The position numbers and the translations under genes are program-made. A stretch of 64,000 nucleotides of DNA, from NCBI GenBank assembly GCA_029891385.1, contig CM057231.1, forward strand, positions 22,971,300 through 23,035,299. The letters are read 5' to 3'. Shown here in pieces: positions 33,060-45,358 of the stretch. The notes under the pieces are model-generated. The model had not been told where the DNA came from and ran no database searches. It saw nothing but the letters and a program-made list of their open reading frames with translations. This DNA is from Erythroxylum novogranatense (taxonomy: Eukaryota > Streptophyta > Magnoliopsida > Malpighiales > Erythroxylaceae). Positions within the stretch are counted from its first letter, which is position 1. Every line of letters starts with the position of its first letter.

Positions 33060-35690
33060 TTGATTTTTAGATCGATACGAAGAGTCGATCATCATATCAA
33101 TCAGAAAAGACTTGACTGGTTGGTAAAGGATGGGATTCTTATGGGCTTGGATAGTGATCCATTACCCACCTTTGAATATTGTATTGAAGGAAAAATGACC
33201 AAAGCCTCATTTCCTTCTAACGAAAATAGATCTGAATCCACGTTGGACTTGGTACATACTGATGTGTGCGGGCCCATAAACGTACAAACTAGAGGAGTTT
33301 ATGAATATTTCATATCCTTTATATATTATTACTCAAGACATAGCTATTTGTATTTGATGCATAAAAAAATGAATCTTTTAAAAAGTTCAAAAAATTCAAA
33401 GCTGAAGCTGAGAAGCAACTAGGCAAGCCATTAAAACAATTTCAATCGGATCGAGGTGGTGAGTACTTATCTGGAGAGTTCCAGTAATATTTATTTGACA
33501 ATTGAATTGTTTCCAATTTGTCAGCTCCTTGAACACCTCAACAGAATGGTGTAGCTGAGAGGAGAAATAGGACTCTATTGGAAATGATAAGATCAATGAT
33601 GTCTTACGCTAGCCTTCTAGAATCGTTCTAGGGATATTCCATACAAACGAAAACATATCTTCTTAACTTTTCTCCATCTAAATCGGTGCCTAAAACACCT
33701 AGGGAGTTGTGGGCTGACCGAGTTCCTTCATTGAGGCACTTAAGGACTTGGGGCTACCCAACCCATGTTTTAAAGTCTGAATCCACAAAGATGGAACCAA
33801 GGTCAAAAGTATATTTATTTGTAGGATATCCTACGAGAACTTGAGGGTATTATCTTTACAGTCCTCAGGATAGGAAGGTATTTGTGTCGACAAATGTTAC
33901 CTTCTTAGAGGAAGAGTTTGTGAGAAATCACAAAGGAAGATGTGAAATAGTACTAAAGGAGTTAGCTATTTCATCCAAACTAAGAGTTGTTTTGGATATG
34001 ACAGAATAAGATGTCGAAATAGATTTAAGAGTTGAATCGGAAGTGCAACCTGAACATCAAGTTGTGCCTAGGTGTAGTGGGAGGGTTGTGAGCCAACTAG
34101 ATAGGTATCTAGGTTTAGGAGAAGGCTTAATTGCCATCTTAGACTAAGAGGAAATGGATCCCATTACGTATACATAGGCTATTAATGATGTTGACGCAGA
34201 AAAATGGCTCAAGGCGATGGAATCAGAAATAGATTCCATATACACTAATGAAGTCTGGGTCCTTGTATAAAAGTCATAGGATGTAAATGGATCTACAAAA
34301 GGAAAAAAGGATCACATGGAAAAGTAGAGACCTTTAAATCTAGATTGGTAGGTAAAGATTATACTAAAAAAGAGGATATAGACTATGAGGAGACTTTTTC
34401 TTCTGTTGCCATACTTAAGTCTTAGGATTCTTTTGGCTACAGCAGCCTATTTCGATTACGAAATATGGCAAATGGATGTCAAGACCAAATTTCTTAATGG
34501 GGATCTTGAGGAGACCATTTATATGGCCCAATCAGAAGGATTCATTGAGCCAGGAAATGAGCATAAGATTTTCAAGTTGCAAAGGTCCATTTACGAACTT
34601 AAGCAAGCATCTAGGTCTTGGAACATTAGGTTTGATAAGTCTATCAAAACCTATAGGATCATACTAAACCTATATGAGCCTTGTGTTTATAAAAGAATAC
34701 AAGAAGGCAAGGTTACTTTCCTAATCCTATATGATGATGACATTCTGCTCATTGGGAATGATGTGGGAATGTTATCTATGGTTAAAGGATGGTTGAATGA
34801 ACAGTTTTCAATGAAGGATTTAGGAGAGGCTAACTATGTTCTAGGGACCAAACTTATAAGGGATCGTAAGAACAAACAGATAGACTTGTCTCAATTAGCC
34901 TATATTGAGAATATTCTCAACAAGTCTGCCATGCAAGATTCCAAGAGCGGTTTCACACCTACTAGGTATGGAATCAAATTTTCAAAGGAACAAGCACCTA
35001 AAACCCAAGAGGAGGTTGAACGCATGTGTAATATTCCATATGCTTTGGCAGTTGAAAGTTTGATGTATGCAATGCTTTACACTAGACCAGATATCTGTTA
35101 CGCAGTGGGACTGGTATGTAGATTTCAGTCTAATCCAGGAATGGAATATTGGACTGCGGTTAATTGTGTACTTAAATATCTTCATAGGACGAAGAAATTA
35201 ATGTTTTTTAACTCTAAAAGTAACCTTATTCCGACAGGATATACAGATTCTGATTTCCAATCAGATGTTGATTCAAGGAAATCAACTTCTGGTTCTATAT
35301 TTACTTTAAGAGGTGGAGTCATAGTCTGGAGGAGTGTTAAGCAATCTTGTATTGTTGATTCGACTATAGAGGTTGAGTATGTTGCTTCTTATGAAGCAGC
35401 AAAGGAAGAAGTCTAGCTTCGAAAGTTCTTAAATGATTGCGAGGTAGTTCCAGAGGCAAAAAAAGCCATTACACTTTATTGTGATAATAATGGAGCAGTG
35501 GCTAATTCTAAAGAACCTCGAGACCACAAAGATGCTAAACATATTGAAAGAAAGTATCATCTCATAAGGAAGATAATATAACATGGAGAGGTGGATGTGG
35601 TAAAGATTCCCACAGAGCAAAACCTTGTTGATCCGTTCATAAAGAGATTGAATCAAAACAGCTTTGAGGGTTAACTAGAAGGGATGGGAA
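33060..35690 (+). pseudogene. pol: C pol remnant: INT, RT, RNase H
   Basis: Integrase motifs are CIEGKMTKASFPS, LVHTDVCGP, QSDRGGEY and NGVAERRNRT, but stops and frameshifts lie near 33420, 33486, 33504, 33530 and 33630. The linker part (33700-34150) is homologous to B, with further stops. RT to RNase H is open from about 34385 to 35416: QMDVKTKF, KLQRSIYELKQASRSW, the altered catalytic box YDDD, GYTDSDF and RKSTSGSIF. A TAG at 35414-35416 and later stops break the RNase H end, which continues in the same frame (LYCDNNGAVANSKEPR, KIPTEQNLVDPF). Confidence 0.9.
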
Positions 35691-35719
35691 TAAGGGATAT
35701 GTCAAGCATGCTTTAAAGC

Positions 35720-35730
35720 AAGTGGGAGAT
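35720..35730 (+). other. C polypurine tract
   Basis: CAAGTGGGAGAT lies directly before the 3' LTR start TGTTAGAG; element D has the same AGTGGGAGAT core. Confidence 0.83.
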
Positions 35731-37851
35731 TGTTAGAGTTATGTAAATATAGTGCCCTGGAAAGGAAGTGTATTTACATGTAACTTTATCTTCTTTAGTT
35801 ACAGTTTTGTAATGAAAATATTTATTATTAATAAAACAAAAGAGTTTAGTTTTATTTATGTGAGCATTATGTATCTAGTCAAAAGGTACCAAGATTTTTT
35901 GTAAGTAATATACATATACATCGAGATGTATGGGAAACATGTATATTATTAGAATCTAAATTAATTGATTCACAGTTGAATAATCAAATTAGTCACTTGA
36001 TTATGGTCTAAACCGTAGTGTTGCAATTTATCTCCATGTAAGTAAAGGAGTTTACTTCGAGGGAATGATGAGTTTCATATCATGATAGTAGTTGACTATC
36101 GATAATGGCACTATTAAATGAATCTGGAATCAAGTATGTTTTGAAGAATAAAGTGGGTTGTTACTTTAATCTTAAAACATACAACTTAAGCATTCTCTTA
36201 TTATGGACCACAATCTTGATAAGTGATGAACTCATATGTGTTTCATTATAATTCTTGATATGATCGAAATGGATTTTTATAGAGTATTAATCCAATTTCT
36301 ACATGTTGGAATTATCAATTGAAACATGTATCAGGGAACATTGACTCAAATAAAGAGTTTATAGTGCTATCATCACTTCTAGATGTTTTAAGGAGATTTG
36401 GTGAGTAAACTGGTGCTAGTAGTTTGATGGACTAGCTACCCTTCAAGTCTTAACGCCAAGATGAGATCATGTGTGTTAATCATTATATAAAGTAAAACGG
36501 GAGATCTAGAAGGAAAAAACAACATAAAGGCAAAATGGTAATTTTACCCTTTATTGTGCGGATGGCTATAATAAAGTTTTAAATAGGGTTTGCAATTGGA
36601 CATTAAATATGTATTCTCATAATATTTAATAATTCAAGAGTTCAATTAATTGCTTTAGTGGAATGTCATTTAGTTAATAAGCTAGAATTCATTCTGATGA
36701 GATTAAATTAATTATAGGCTTATTGGAGCTTGAATTATCAAAGTCCAATAAGATTCCCCACTTGCCTTCAAGGAAGGTTATCAAGCTAAGTAAGAAATAT
36801 AAATGGAGGTTTTAGAAGCCCATAATTGAATGCTGGGCTTACACTAATTAATGGTTAATTAAAAGCCCAAATGTTCATTTAGAAATGGGCTAGACTTTGG
36901 TTTAATGTAATTGATTAGATTAATTATATTAAAACAAATTTTTTAAAGAAATGAAGGAGCAATTTCTGTTATTAGGGTTGAATGTTCAGTTGCACGTTTG
37001 ACATTAAAATGCTAAATAAATATGGTCTTTATTATGGTTTATTATCATTAAATGGAGTTATGAACTTGCCATTAAATGGTTTAATGGTTCTCTTTTAATG
37101 TAAGCATATAACCTATTAGCATTGATTGGATTAAAGAAGAAAGATGTACATTGGATGGACCATCTTCCTTCCTACATCATCAAAAACCAAAATTAACATG
37201 ATAATATTAGGTGATTGGACTTTTCATATAGCCATCTTAAAACAAATGAGAAGAGTCTCATTTAATGGCTTATTAATGTTTGCTTAAAGAAAGGTGTGAT
37301 GCATTGGATGCTTCCCCTCTTCTCTCTTATCATGCTTCCCCTCTTCTCTCTTATCATGCATAACCGAAATTAGGAGTGTAAGAAAAGATTTCTTGCATTG
37401 TTTTGACCAACTCTCTCCTCTCACCTATGCATGGTCGAAACTTAGTATGAGAAGTGTCTCATTGTTTCCTTTTTTCTTCTAAGAAAATACTCCTCCAAAG
37501 TGTTTCTTCTCCTTTCCTACCAAAGGATTTTGTTAACCCAGTTGTCCTAGTAGAACAAGAGGTAAATCAAATTGGTTGAAGATACAACAACAAGGAGAAG
37601 ATAAATTGACAAAGCAAAGGCTTTGGATACAAGAACAAGAAGAGGATAGCGCAGCAAGGAATTAAAGCTGTAGCAAAGGAGTCAGTAATACTCTTCATCT
37701 TGTTTATGTATATTATTAGCCTTATACCATATCATGTATATATTGGCATGATGATTTGGATATATTGCTTCTGCTGCAAATAAGATTTCTAAAAAGTTTT
37801 GAAATCTATCGATTCTCCAAATATGGCATGTTTTCTTTTTCCGATCCAACA
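35731..37851 (+). repeat. C 3' LTR (about 2.1 kb)
   Basis: Starts TGTTAGAGTTATG and ends CCGATCCAACA before the CAAAC duplication. It is homologous along its length to the B LTR on the other strand. A 24-base direct duplication (core CTTCCCCTCTTCTCTCTTAT) lies at 37310-37357. No coding sequence is supported. Confidence 0.9.
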
Positions 37852-37856
37852 CAAAC

Positions 37857-38198
37857 ACACTCAAATTTTTAGTCAATCTATATAATTCCACTTTATATCA
37901 ATTTTAAAAATAGGCAAAATCAATGCAAAATTCATATTAATATAAACAACATGCTAATCTTACTTATAAAATTCCTTCAGAATTTTGTTACATACGAGAT
38001 AGGAAATTTAGACTAACAAACTTTAGGAAATTTAAACTAACAAACTTTATCATCATATTACTCACTAAAATACACTAATACTTACCACAAGATGTATGCC
38101 TACACCCTGAGAAAAACATTTTGTGATGTTATACATATTGCAAAAAAGCTGTATATTGTTAAATATAATGCATATAATGTGTTGCGACATTCTAGAAC
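37857..38198. other. Unassigned spacer between C and solo LTR2
   Basis: AT-rich, with a short direct repeat TTTAGGAAATTTA-type near 38005-38040. Nothing else recognisable. Confidence 0.5.
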
Positions 38199-40650
38199 TG
38201 TTAGGCCCCAATTTTTTTTTTATTTATTAAGCATGATTTGAATAAATTTTGTGGTCTTGCTAGATAAACCATTTTATTTGGATTTTAATTATTATGCCAA
38301 AACTAGAATTAAATTAGTGTATGATTTAGGGTATAAGATTATGGCCTAAGATAAATAGATGGATTAAATGAAAGAAGGGGTAGAATTGGAAGATTACTTA
38401 AGTCTAAAGGTTATAAGGCTTATGTTGGAGGGCAAAAGGGACAATTGATGATTATTATAGTGTAGAATTAGAGAAAGAAATTTTTTGGCTTGGTTGAGAA
38501 GAGAGAAGCATCGTGAGTGTGAGAAGAAAAGAAGAAGAGGAGAAAATCAAGCTAGGGTTGTAAAGATCTTGAAGAGCTTGAAGAATTTGGAGCTTAAACA
38601 AGTAAGTATAAGCATTCTTCCTTTCTTGATTTGTTGGATTAACCATGTTTAATGATAGTTAGAAGTGAAAATGAAGTTGAATGTGTGTAGGGAGTTGTTA
38701 ATGAATGGTGTATGGAAATGCTTTAATCTTTTAGGGTTAATGATCAAAGATAGATTATGATGTATTTGTGAATGATTTTGGGGTTGAAATGGAGTTGAAA
38801 ATGAAGTAGAAGGGATGGTTTAGGTTTAAGATGGATTATATGTGAAAGGTGGGAAAAAAATCTAGAAAATGAAATGTTCTGCTTTGCCTCTGTTAAAGTT
38901 TGCCACGACAAACATTCCTTAGTTTGCTGCAGCCAACTTTGAGGGGTGACGTTTGCCACGACCAACTTGTAATTTTCGGGTGAATTTTTCCTCTCTCTAA
39001 AAGTTCCCCGCGATGAACTTTCCAGCACCAAACATGCTTCGGTATTTTGAGCATAAATTTTTGTGTACTTATCCAAACGGAGTGATTTTTTATTTTGAGT
39101 AAACTAGAACATATGGCTACAATTTGTGTTAAGAAATGAAGTTTAAATTCAGTCTCTAAAGATATCAATTTTTGGATGGAAGTTAAGTATAGAATATTAT
39201 TTCAATATAAGAGCAGTCTGAAAATGTTTGGAATATAACTTTCGAATTACTGAACTAAATTGAATGATTTTGGTGTCATTGGAAACTTAAGATAATGGGC
39301 AACATTTTTATAGAAGAAAGTATTATGGAAACTTAAGATAATGGGCAACATTTTTCTTCTTTTACCTGATCGTAAAGATAATGGAAAATGGACCCGAAAG
39401 TATGGATTTTGAAGGGGTTATAGTTCAAATTTAGCATTTTTGATTACTGAAGCCTTATGAATTTCCTTTAGATGTTGTTTAAATGTGAACTTGGTTTGTT
39501 ATAGGAAACCAAGCAATCCCAATCTGAGAGCAAGAGGAAAGACAACATTGAACTTGGATTGTCAAGCAAAATTAGGTGGGTAATGCATTTATAGTTATTG
39601 TGTAATTAGGCAAATTCTTGGCTATGTGTGTGTATGTCTAAATTGCTTGATTTTTGAATTATTATGAAGATTGATGATGCATGATGAATTGTGATTATGT
39701 TATACCTTGAAAGAGGTTATAAAATTTTGAATTAAATAACAAAAATCATGATAGTATGAGCATATGATAAAACAAATGTATGTTTTTGTTTGGGCGAGAG
39801 TGGAACCATTCTGTTTGTCACGTGCACGTTGAAAAGAGGCTTCTTCCAGCTGCCCGCTTATGGCATATGAGCTCCAAAAAGGACTCATTCTATTCATGGT
39901 GTAAATTTTGATTTCACCATTCTGTTTTCATGGAACCCTTGAGCCATTTGTTTGTGTATTGCATCTTTAAATTGTCAAGCATGATATATTTGCTCGTTAT
40001 GTTATGAGTTATTAGATGACTTGTCTAATTATGAGTTTTTGAGTTAATCTGAAAATGCTTGAATTGTTAGATATATATATACATATGCGTGAATTTGTAG
40101 CAAATTACTGATGGCTATAAATATATTAGGCACTAAACTGTGTAGAACCCATTATTTTTCCCCTCCTCAGGTGCAAAACAAGACAACAGTTGATTCTTGC
40201 AAGGCATCGAAAACTCCAAAATAGTTAGAGACTTTTGTACTAAGTTAGTGACTATTTTGGATAGCTTTATAGGCATATCAACATTGAGCATCATTTTGTG
40301 TTTGTATTAAGCTTTGATATGTATGATGTTATGTAAGTAAAGTTTGTTTAAACTCTTTGGTATTGTAATGACATGAAGAATTGAAGTTTCTTTTGTGTGT
40401 GAGTATGCTTAGCTTGTGGTTAGATTTGAATGTATGTGTTTGTTTTAAAATATTTGTGAAATTTCAGATTTTGAGTGTTTCACCGCAGTGAAGCCAAAGG
40501 TCGCCACAACGAACTTCCCTTTGTTGTCACGCTGAGATTTCTTTTAAATGCAATACATGCCATTTTTCTTTCACACCACCCTCACGCGACTCGGGTAAGT
40601 ATCTATTAATATCCGCATCGATTGTTGGGCTCCAAAAATGGGGTCCAACA
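38199..40650 (+). mobile_element. Solo LTR2, Ty3/gypsy-type, diverged
   Basis: Starts TGTTAGGCCCCAA and ends GGGGTCCAACA, with no PBS, polypurine tract or coding sequence. The flanking 5-mers (AGAAC, AGTAA) do not match, so the target duplication has decayed or an end is misplaced. It shares landmarks with solo LTR1 and the G LTRs: a GA-rich segment ending before GTAAGT (38602), AG/GAAACCAAG (39504/39505), AG/GTGGGTAA (39575/39576), a G-box, a TATA box and CCTCCTCAG/GTGC (40170/40171). Degenerate GTTTGCCACGACAAAC-like repeats lie at 38890-39030. Confidence 0.75.
39819..40121 (+). promoter_or_regulatory. G-box and TATA box in solo LTR2
   Basis: CACGTG at 39819-39824 (TTTGTCACGTGCACGTTG) and TATAAA at 40116-40121 (ATGGCTATAAATATATTAG). 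Spacing to each other and to the following CCTCCTCAG motif resembles that in solo LTR1 and the G LTRs. Confidence 0.48.
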
Positions 40651-41035
40651 AGTAATCTACATAAGCTCTTCTTAGCACCGTCCTTCCTATGATTAGAGTC
40701 AAATATTGTAACGTCCTTTCATTTTATAAAGATGTAGCAACACCATATTATGAAGTATAAGAATGAAAATTGTAAGCATAACTTCATTAAATGATGATCC
40801 TCTTTTGATAAACCATTTTTCATTCAAAAATGTCAACACAAATAGACATAATACACTTATAGAGCTAATCGTGTAAGCATCAATTCCAATACTCAATTCC
40901 CTCATAATATTTCTTCCATACTTCATAATAATGTGCAAGAAATTGATTGAAAGCATGAATTTTTCCATCTGTTAATCTAAATTTGAATTATCTCCACTTA
41001 GTCATAGTTCAAAATGACATTAAATTTATTCTAAA
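40651..41035. other. Unassigned DNA between solo LTR2 and truncated G
   Basis: AT-rich, no supported gene. A minus-strand frame at 40699-40968 shows no family resemblance and is probably chance. Confidence 0.45.
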
Positions 41036-43364
41036 CGCGAGGGCGAGCCGAGCCCAGCAACCTGCCCAGCGATCCGACCTACCAGACTTCTAACCTCAAT
41101 AACTTTTGACTCCGAGCTCTAAATCAGACACGGTCGGAAGCGTTGGAAAGTTAGAAGAAGAATCTACATTTTTTAAGAAGGATTTAAAGACAAGCTCGGC
41201 CACTAAGAGAAACAAATTTTTACACAAAGGCCGATCGACTAGCTCTCCCTAACAACATCAGAACTTGCGACCTTCATAATTTTTGACCCAGAACTCCAAA
41301 TTTAGCAAACTTAGTGTCTATGGAAAGGTTAAAGAATTTCCTACAACTTTCATGAAGATCACCGACCTATATTCCAACTCCAAGAGGGTCAAAAGTGGAC
41401 TCAAAGCTCTGCCTAACAATCAGCCATTTAGACAACACTTGCATTCAATTCTAACGACTCACACCTACCAATTCAACACATCATAAATAGCTCATAAAGC
41501 ATTCTAGGAGAGTTCTACAGCTCGCCTACCACTCTCCTTGAATGTAAAAGATCCCATACGACCTATATCAACCCGAAATTTCAGAACTTCTCTGACTCAC
41601 TCAACAAAGACATAACTCATAGCAATTTTCCAGTAAGCTCTCCCAAAGTCAAAAACCCAGCAGCAACTCAAAAATGAAAATACTCATATACATACTATTT
41701 CAAGGCCTTACACCGATCGGAAATCAACAATTTCACAAGATGGAGAGTACTAGAGCTCTCATTCACATTCCAAATCATAACAAAGATTCATGCATAGCTT
41801 TAGTTACATATTGGCATATTCATCAAGATCAAGTACAAAATACAAAAGATGAGATGCTCAATGATCAATATGCTTACAAATCTATTCCAAAAGCTAGTTA
41901 CTAACTTAATACAAAAGTATCTAGAATTCTTGGAGTTAAGACCGATGCCTTGCAAGGTTCCGAGTTCAACTTGAATTTGCACCTGAGGAGGGAGAATGGG
42001 GTGAGCAAACACGGCTCAGTGGCTAACACATTTATAGCCATCGAGTAATGAACCACACAACACATAAACAAGGACCCGAAGCACTAACAATTTAGCATAT
42101 GAAACACAAATAATCCAAAATCATCACATAAGGTAGAACATACGAATTTATATCAATCAACCACATATTATGCATCATAAACACAATTAAAAGATGGAAT
42201 GCACACAATTTGGCTTGAGGGTTCCATAAACACAACGAATAAACCGAAGTTTATCGTAAACATAACGGAAACCAAAGTTTACCGTAAACACATCGAGTCC
42301 ATTTTGGATCTAAGTAGGCCCTGCGGGCGTAGGGAGAAGCTAGGGGGTCCACGCACGTGTCATCGATATAGGTTCTCTGTTGCTCAATCACAACCAATTT
42401 ATGCTCACATATTCAAACACAAAAATAGCATTTTATGCTTCTTTCATTGTATCAAATCATCATAGTTTCGTTCTTTTCATTCAAATCAAGGGAAAATAAA
42501 CTTTCAATATACTCACAATTAACAAAGATAGCACACATAGGCATTTTCCCATTACACAACAACTATAAAAATGTTACCCACCTATCGTCGGTATCCGAAT
42601 TCAAGATTGCCCTTCCTCCTTGTCTTGAGTGGGGTTCTCTTGATTTCCTTCAATTAAATCACACTCTATTCAATAAATACATTTTAAAGGAAAGCATAGC
42701 ATTTATAAAAATCTAGCACAATAAAAGTATACTTTAAGCCTAACCTACCCATAAGCCATTTAAGCTAGAATAACCATAACCTTAGCTTAGAAATCCCAAA
42801 AAATCCATAGATCTCACCTTCTCTTCTTTCTTTCTACAAACCCTAACTTCCATTTCCTCCCATTTTCGAAGCTATCATAAACAAAGATGAAACTTACCTT
42901 TAGCAAGAGATTTCTTCTCTTTTTCTCCTTCTTTCTTCCTCCTACGGCTCTCCTTCCTCTTGGCCGAAGCTTCTTCTTTCTTCTCTCACGTTTTCTCTTC
43001 TTCTCTTCTTTTCCTTCTTTTCTTTCTCTACGACACTTCCTCTTCTTCTTAACCACTTAACTCATTTATTAGCTTTCACTTAAAGCCTCCTCCCAAAACT
43101 ACATAGTTTTGATATTGGGCTCTTCCTTATCCTCTTACAAGTAACTATAATGGGCTCACCTCTAACTTACAAGCCCACTCCACATCACCCATTAATTTCT
43201 AATCCTCCTTCTTCTTATCTTTCATTCCTAAAGCCCAACATAAAAATATCTATATAAACACATATTTAACTCAATTAAGGCAAGATAAAAAAATAATTAA
43301 CGAATAAATCCATAAATCAATAAATAAATAATTAATAATTAAAAAAAAAATTTCGGGCCCAACA
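41036..43364 (-). repeat. G 3' LTR, end truncated
   Basis: Homologous to 58085-60433. Minus-strand start TGTTGGGCCCGAAA follows the polypurine tract. Similarity stops at about 41036, inside the region that is a GC-rich palindrome cluster in the other LTR. A minus-strand Lys/Arg-rich frame at 42814-43056 is purine-rich LTR sequence, not a gene. Confidence 0.88.
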
Positions 43365-43380
43365 ATTCTCCCCTCCTAAA
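43365..43380 (-). other. G polypurine tract
   Basis: On minus, TTTTAGGAGGGGAGAAT directly precedes the LTR start TGTTGGGCCC. Confidence 0.85.
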
Positions 43381-45358
43381 AGAATTTCGTCCTCGAAATC
43401 CTTACCCGAGTCTATGAAGAGGTAGGGATACTTCTCCCTCATGGCTTCCAAAGGCTCCCAAGTAGCCTTCTCGGTCTAATGGTTCCTCCACAAGACCTTA
43501 ACCAGCTTCACACTCTTGTTCCTTAACACTTTTTCCTTTGAATATAAGATTTCCACTGGTTGCTCCTCATAAGTCAAATCCTCTCTCAACTGAACCTCTG
43601 AAGGTTGAACTATGTGCGAAGGATCCGATCTGTACCTCCTCAACATCGACACATGGAACACATTGTGAATCTTAGACAACTCCAATGGCAAATCTAACTT
43701 ATAAGCCAAAGGCCCGATCCTCTCAATGATCTCATATGGGCCTATAAACCTCGGGCTAAGCTTGCCCTTCTTGCCAAACCTCAAAACACCTTTCCATGGA
43801 GAAGCTCTAAGAAACACCTTCTCACCCACTTCAAATTCCATCTCTTTCCTATGAGCATCCGTGTAACTCTTCATCCTATCTTGAGCTGCTTTAAGTCTCT
43901 GTTTTACCAATTTGACTTTATCCACTGTAACTTGCACTAACTCAGGTCCCACAAGCTTCCTTTCACCTTCCTCATCCCAACATAAAGGAGTCTTGCATCT
44001 TCTTTGAAATCCAACGCGCAAGCTCTCAACATAGCCTCCAAAGTCCGTATCGTTCTCTCCGACTGTCCATCAGTCTGCAGATGGAATGCCGTACTAAAAT
44101 GCAATCGAGTCCCCAGAGCCTCCTGCAAACTTTCCCAAAATCTGGAGGTAAACCTAGGATCTCTATCAGACACTATCGAACTCGGAATCCCGTGAAGTCT
44201 GATTACCTCATCCACATACTTCTTAGCCAAAACATTCAAAGAATCTGTCTGTCTAATTGGCAAAAAGTGGGCTGACTTAGTCAGCCTATCCACAATCACC
44301 CAAATAGCGTCATGCTTCTTGCTAGTCCTTGGTAATCCCATCAGAAAATCTATGGTAATCTTCTCCCATTTCCATTCCGGGATCGGCAAAGGATTAAGCT
44401 TGCCTGAAGGTGCTTGGTGTTCAGCTTTCACTTGCTGACACACCAAACATCTTTTAGCATACTCTGCCACATCTTTCCTCATTCCCTTCCACCAAAAATG
44501 ATCTTTCAAATCCCGATACATCTTAGAACTCCCTGGGTGCATTGCATAAGGAGCGTTATGCGCTCCATCAAGGATCTCATCCTTCAGCTCTAACACATCT
44601 GGAACACACAATCTGACACAGACAACCATCAATCCATCTTCCTTTACCTCTACATCAGAGGGCTTACCATCTTTTATCTCTGCTCTAAGCTTACTCAAGT
44701 ACTCATCCCGTTCCTGCAATTCTTTGATCTTCCCCCTCAACACTGGTCTCACTCTGAAATTTTCCAAAATACAACCAGGTTCAACATGCCTCAATGTCAC
44801 ATCAAGTCTGGCTAATTCCTTCAGCAAGGGAAGGTACACTGTCTCCACATGTGTCATAGTGGACTTCCTACTCAATGCATCAGCTATAACATTAGCTTTC
44901 CCCGAATGGTAGTCTATCACCAAATCATAATCTTTCAACAACTCTAACCATCGTCTCTGCCTCAAATTCAGTTCTTTCTGAGTCAACAAGTACTTAAGAC
45001 TCTTATGGTCTGTAAATACCTTAGTGGTAACTCCATACAAGTAATGTCTCCAAATCTTCAATGCGAATATTATAGCAGCCAACTCCAAATCATGAATAGG
45101 GTAGTTCATCTCATAAGGCTTTAATTGCCTGGAAGCATAGGCAATCACTTTCTCTCCTTGCATCAATACATACCCTAAACCCTTCCTGGAAGCGTCACTG
45201 TACACCATGTATCCATCATCACCATAAGGTAATGTCAAAATCGGTGCAGTAGTAAGCCTATTTTTCAATTCCTCAAAACTACTCTAGTACTCCTCAGTCC
45301 ACTCAAACTTCTGATTCTTTCTCGTCAATTTGGAAAGTGGAGCAGCTATTAAAGAAAA
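43381..45358 (-). pseudogene. pol: G pol, second half: RNase H, integrase, chromodomain
   Basis: Minus frame 45268-43937 carries RNase H ([33 protein letters not shown]) and integrase ([11 protein letters not shown] with [45 protein letters not shown]). Near 44005 about 100 bases are missing after ACALDF, with a frame change. The remainder (44021-43476) holds the integrase C-terminal GPYEIIERIGPLAYKLDLP motif. A TAG near 43477 then interrupts a chromodomain-like ending (ATWEPLEAMREKYPYLF). A chromodomain would steer integration to heterochromatin. The first residues abut element D. Confidence 0.9.

Larger units (their letters stand above)
31233..37851 (+). mobile_element. C: chimeric Ty1/copia element (B family) with TSD CAAAC
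   Basis: Bounded by TGTTGGAG at 31233 and CCAACA at 37851, with a perfect duplication CAAAC (31228-31232, 37852-37856), so both outer ends are original. The 3' LTR is complete (35731-37851). The 5' LTR matches only for about 790 bases, then is replaced by unrelated DNA at about 32022. The leader, PBS, gag and protease are absent; copia sequence resumes near 33060 at the pre-integrase region. Pol is heavily mutated. Confidence 0.9.

Noticed and set aside
40699..40968. 89-codon hydrophobic minus-strand frame
   Set aside because: AT-rich spacer, no homology signal, length expected by chance.
42814..43056. Lys/Arg-rich minus-strand frame, repeated at 59945-60127
   Set aside because: Purine-rich leader-like part of the G LTR present in both LTRs; low complexity and no family resemblance.
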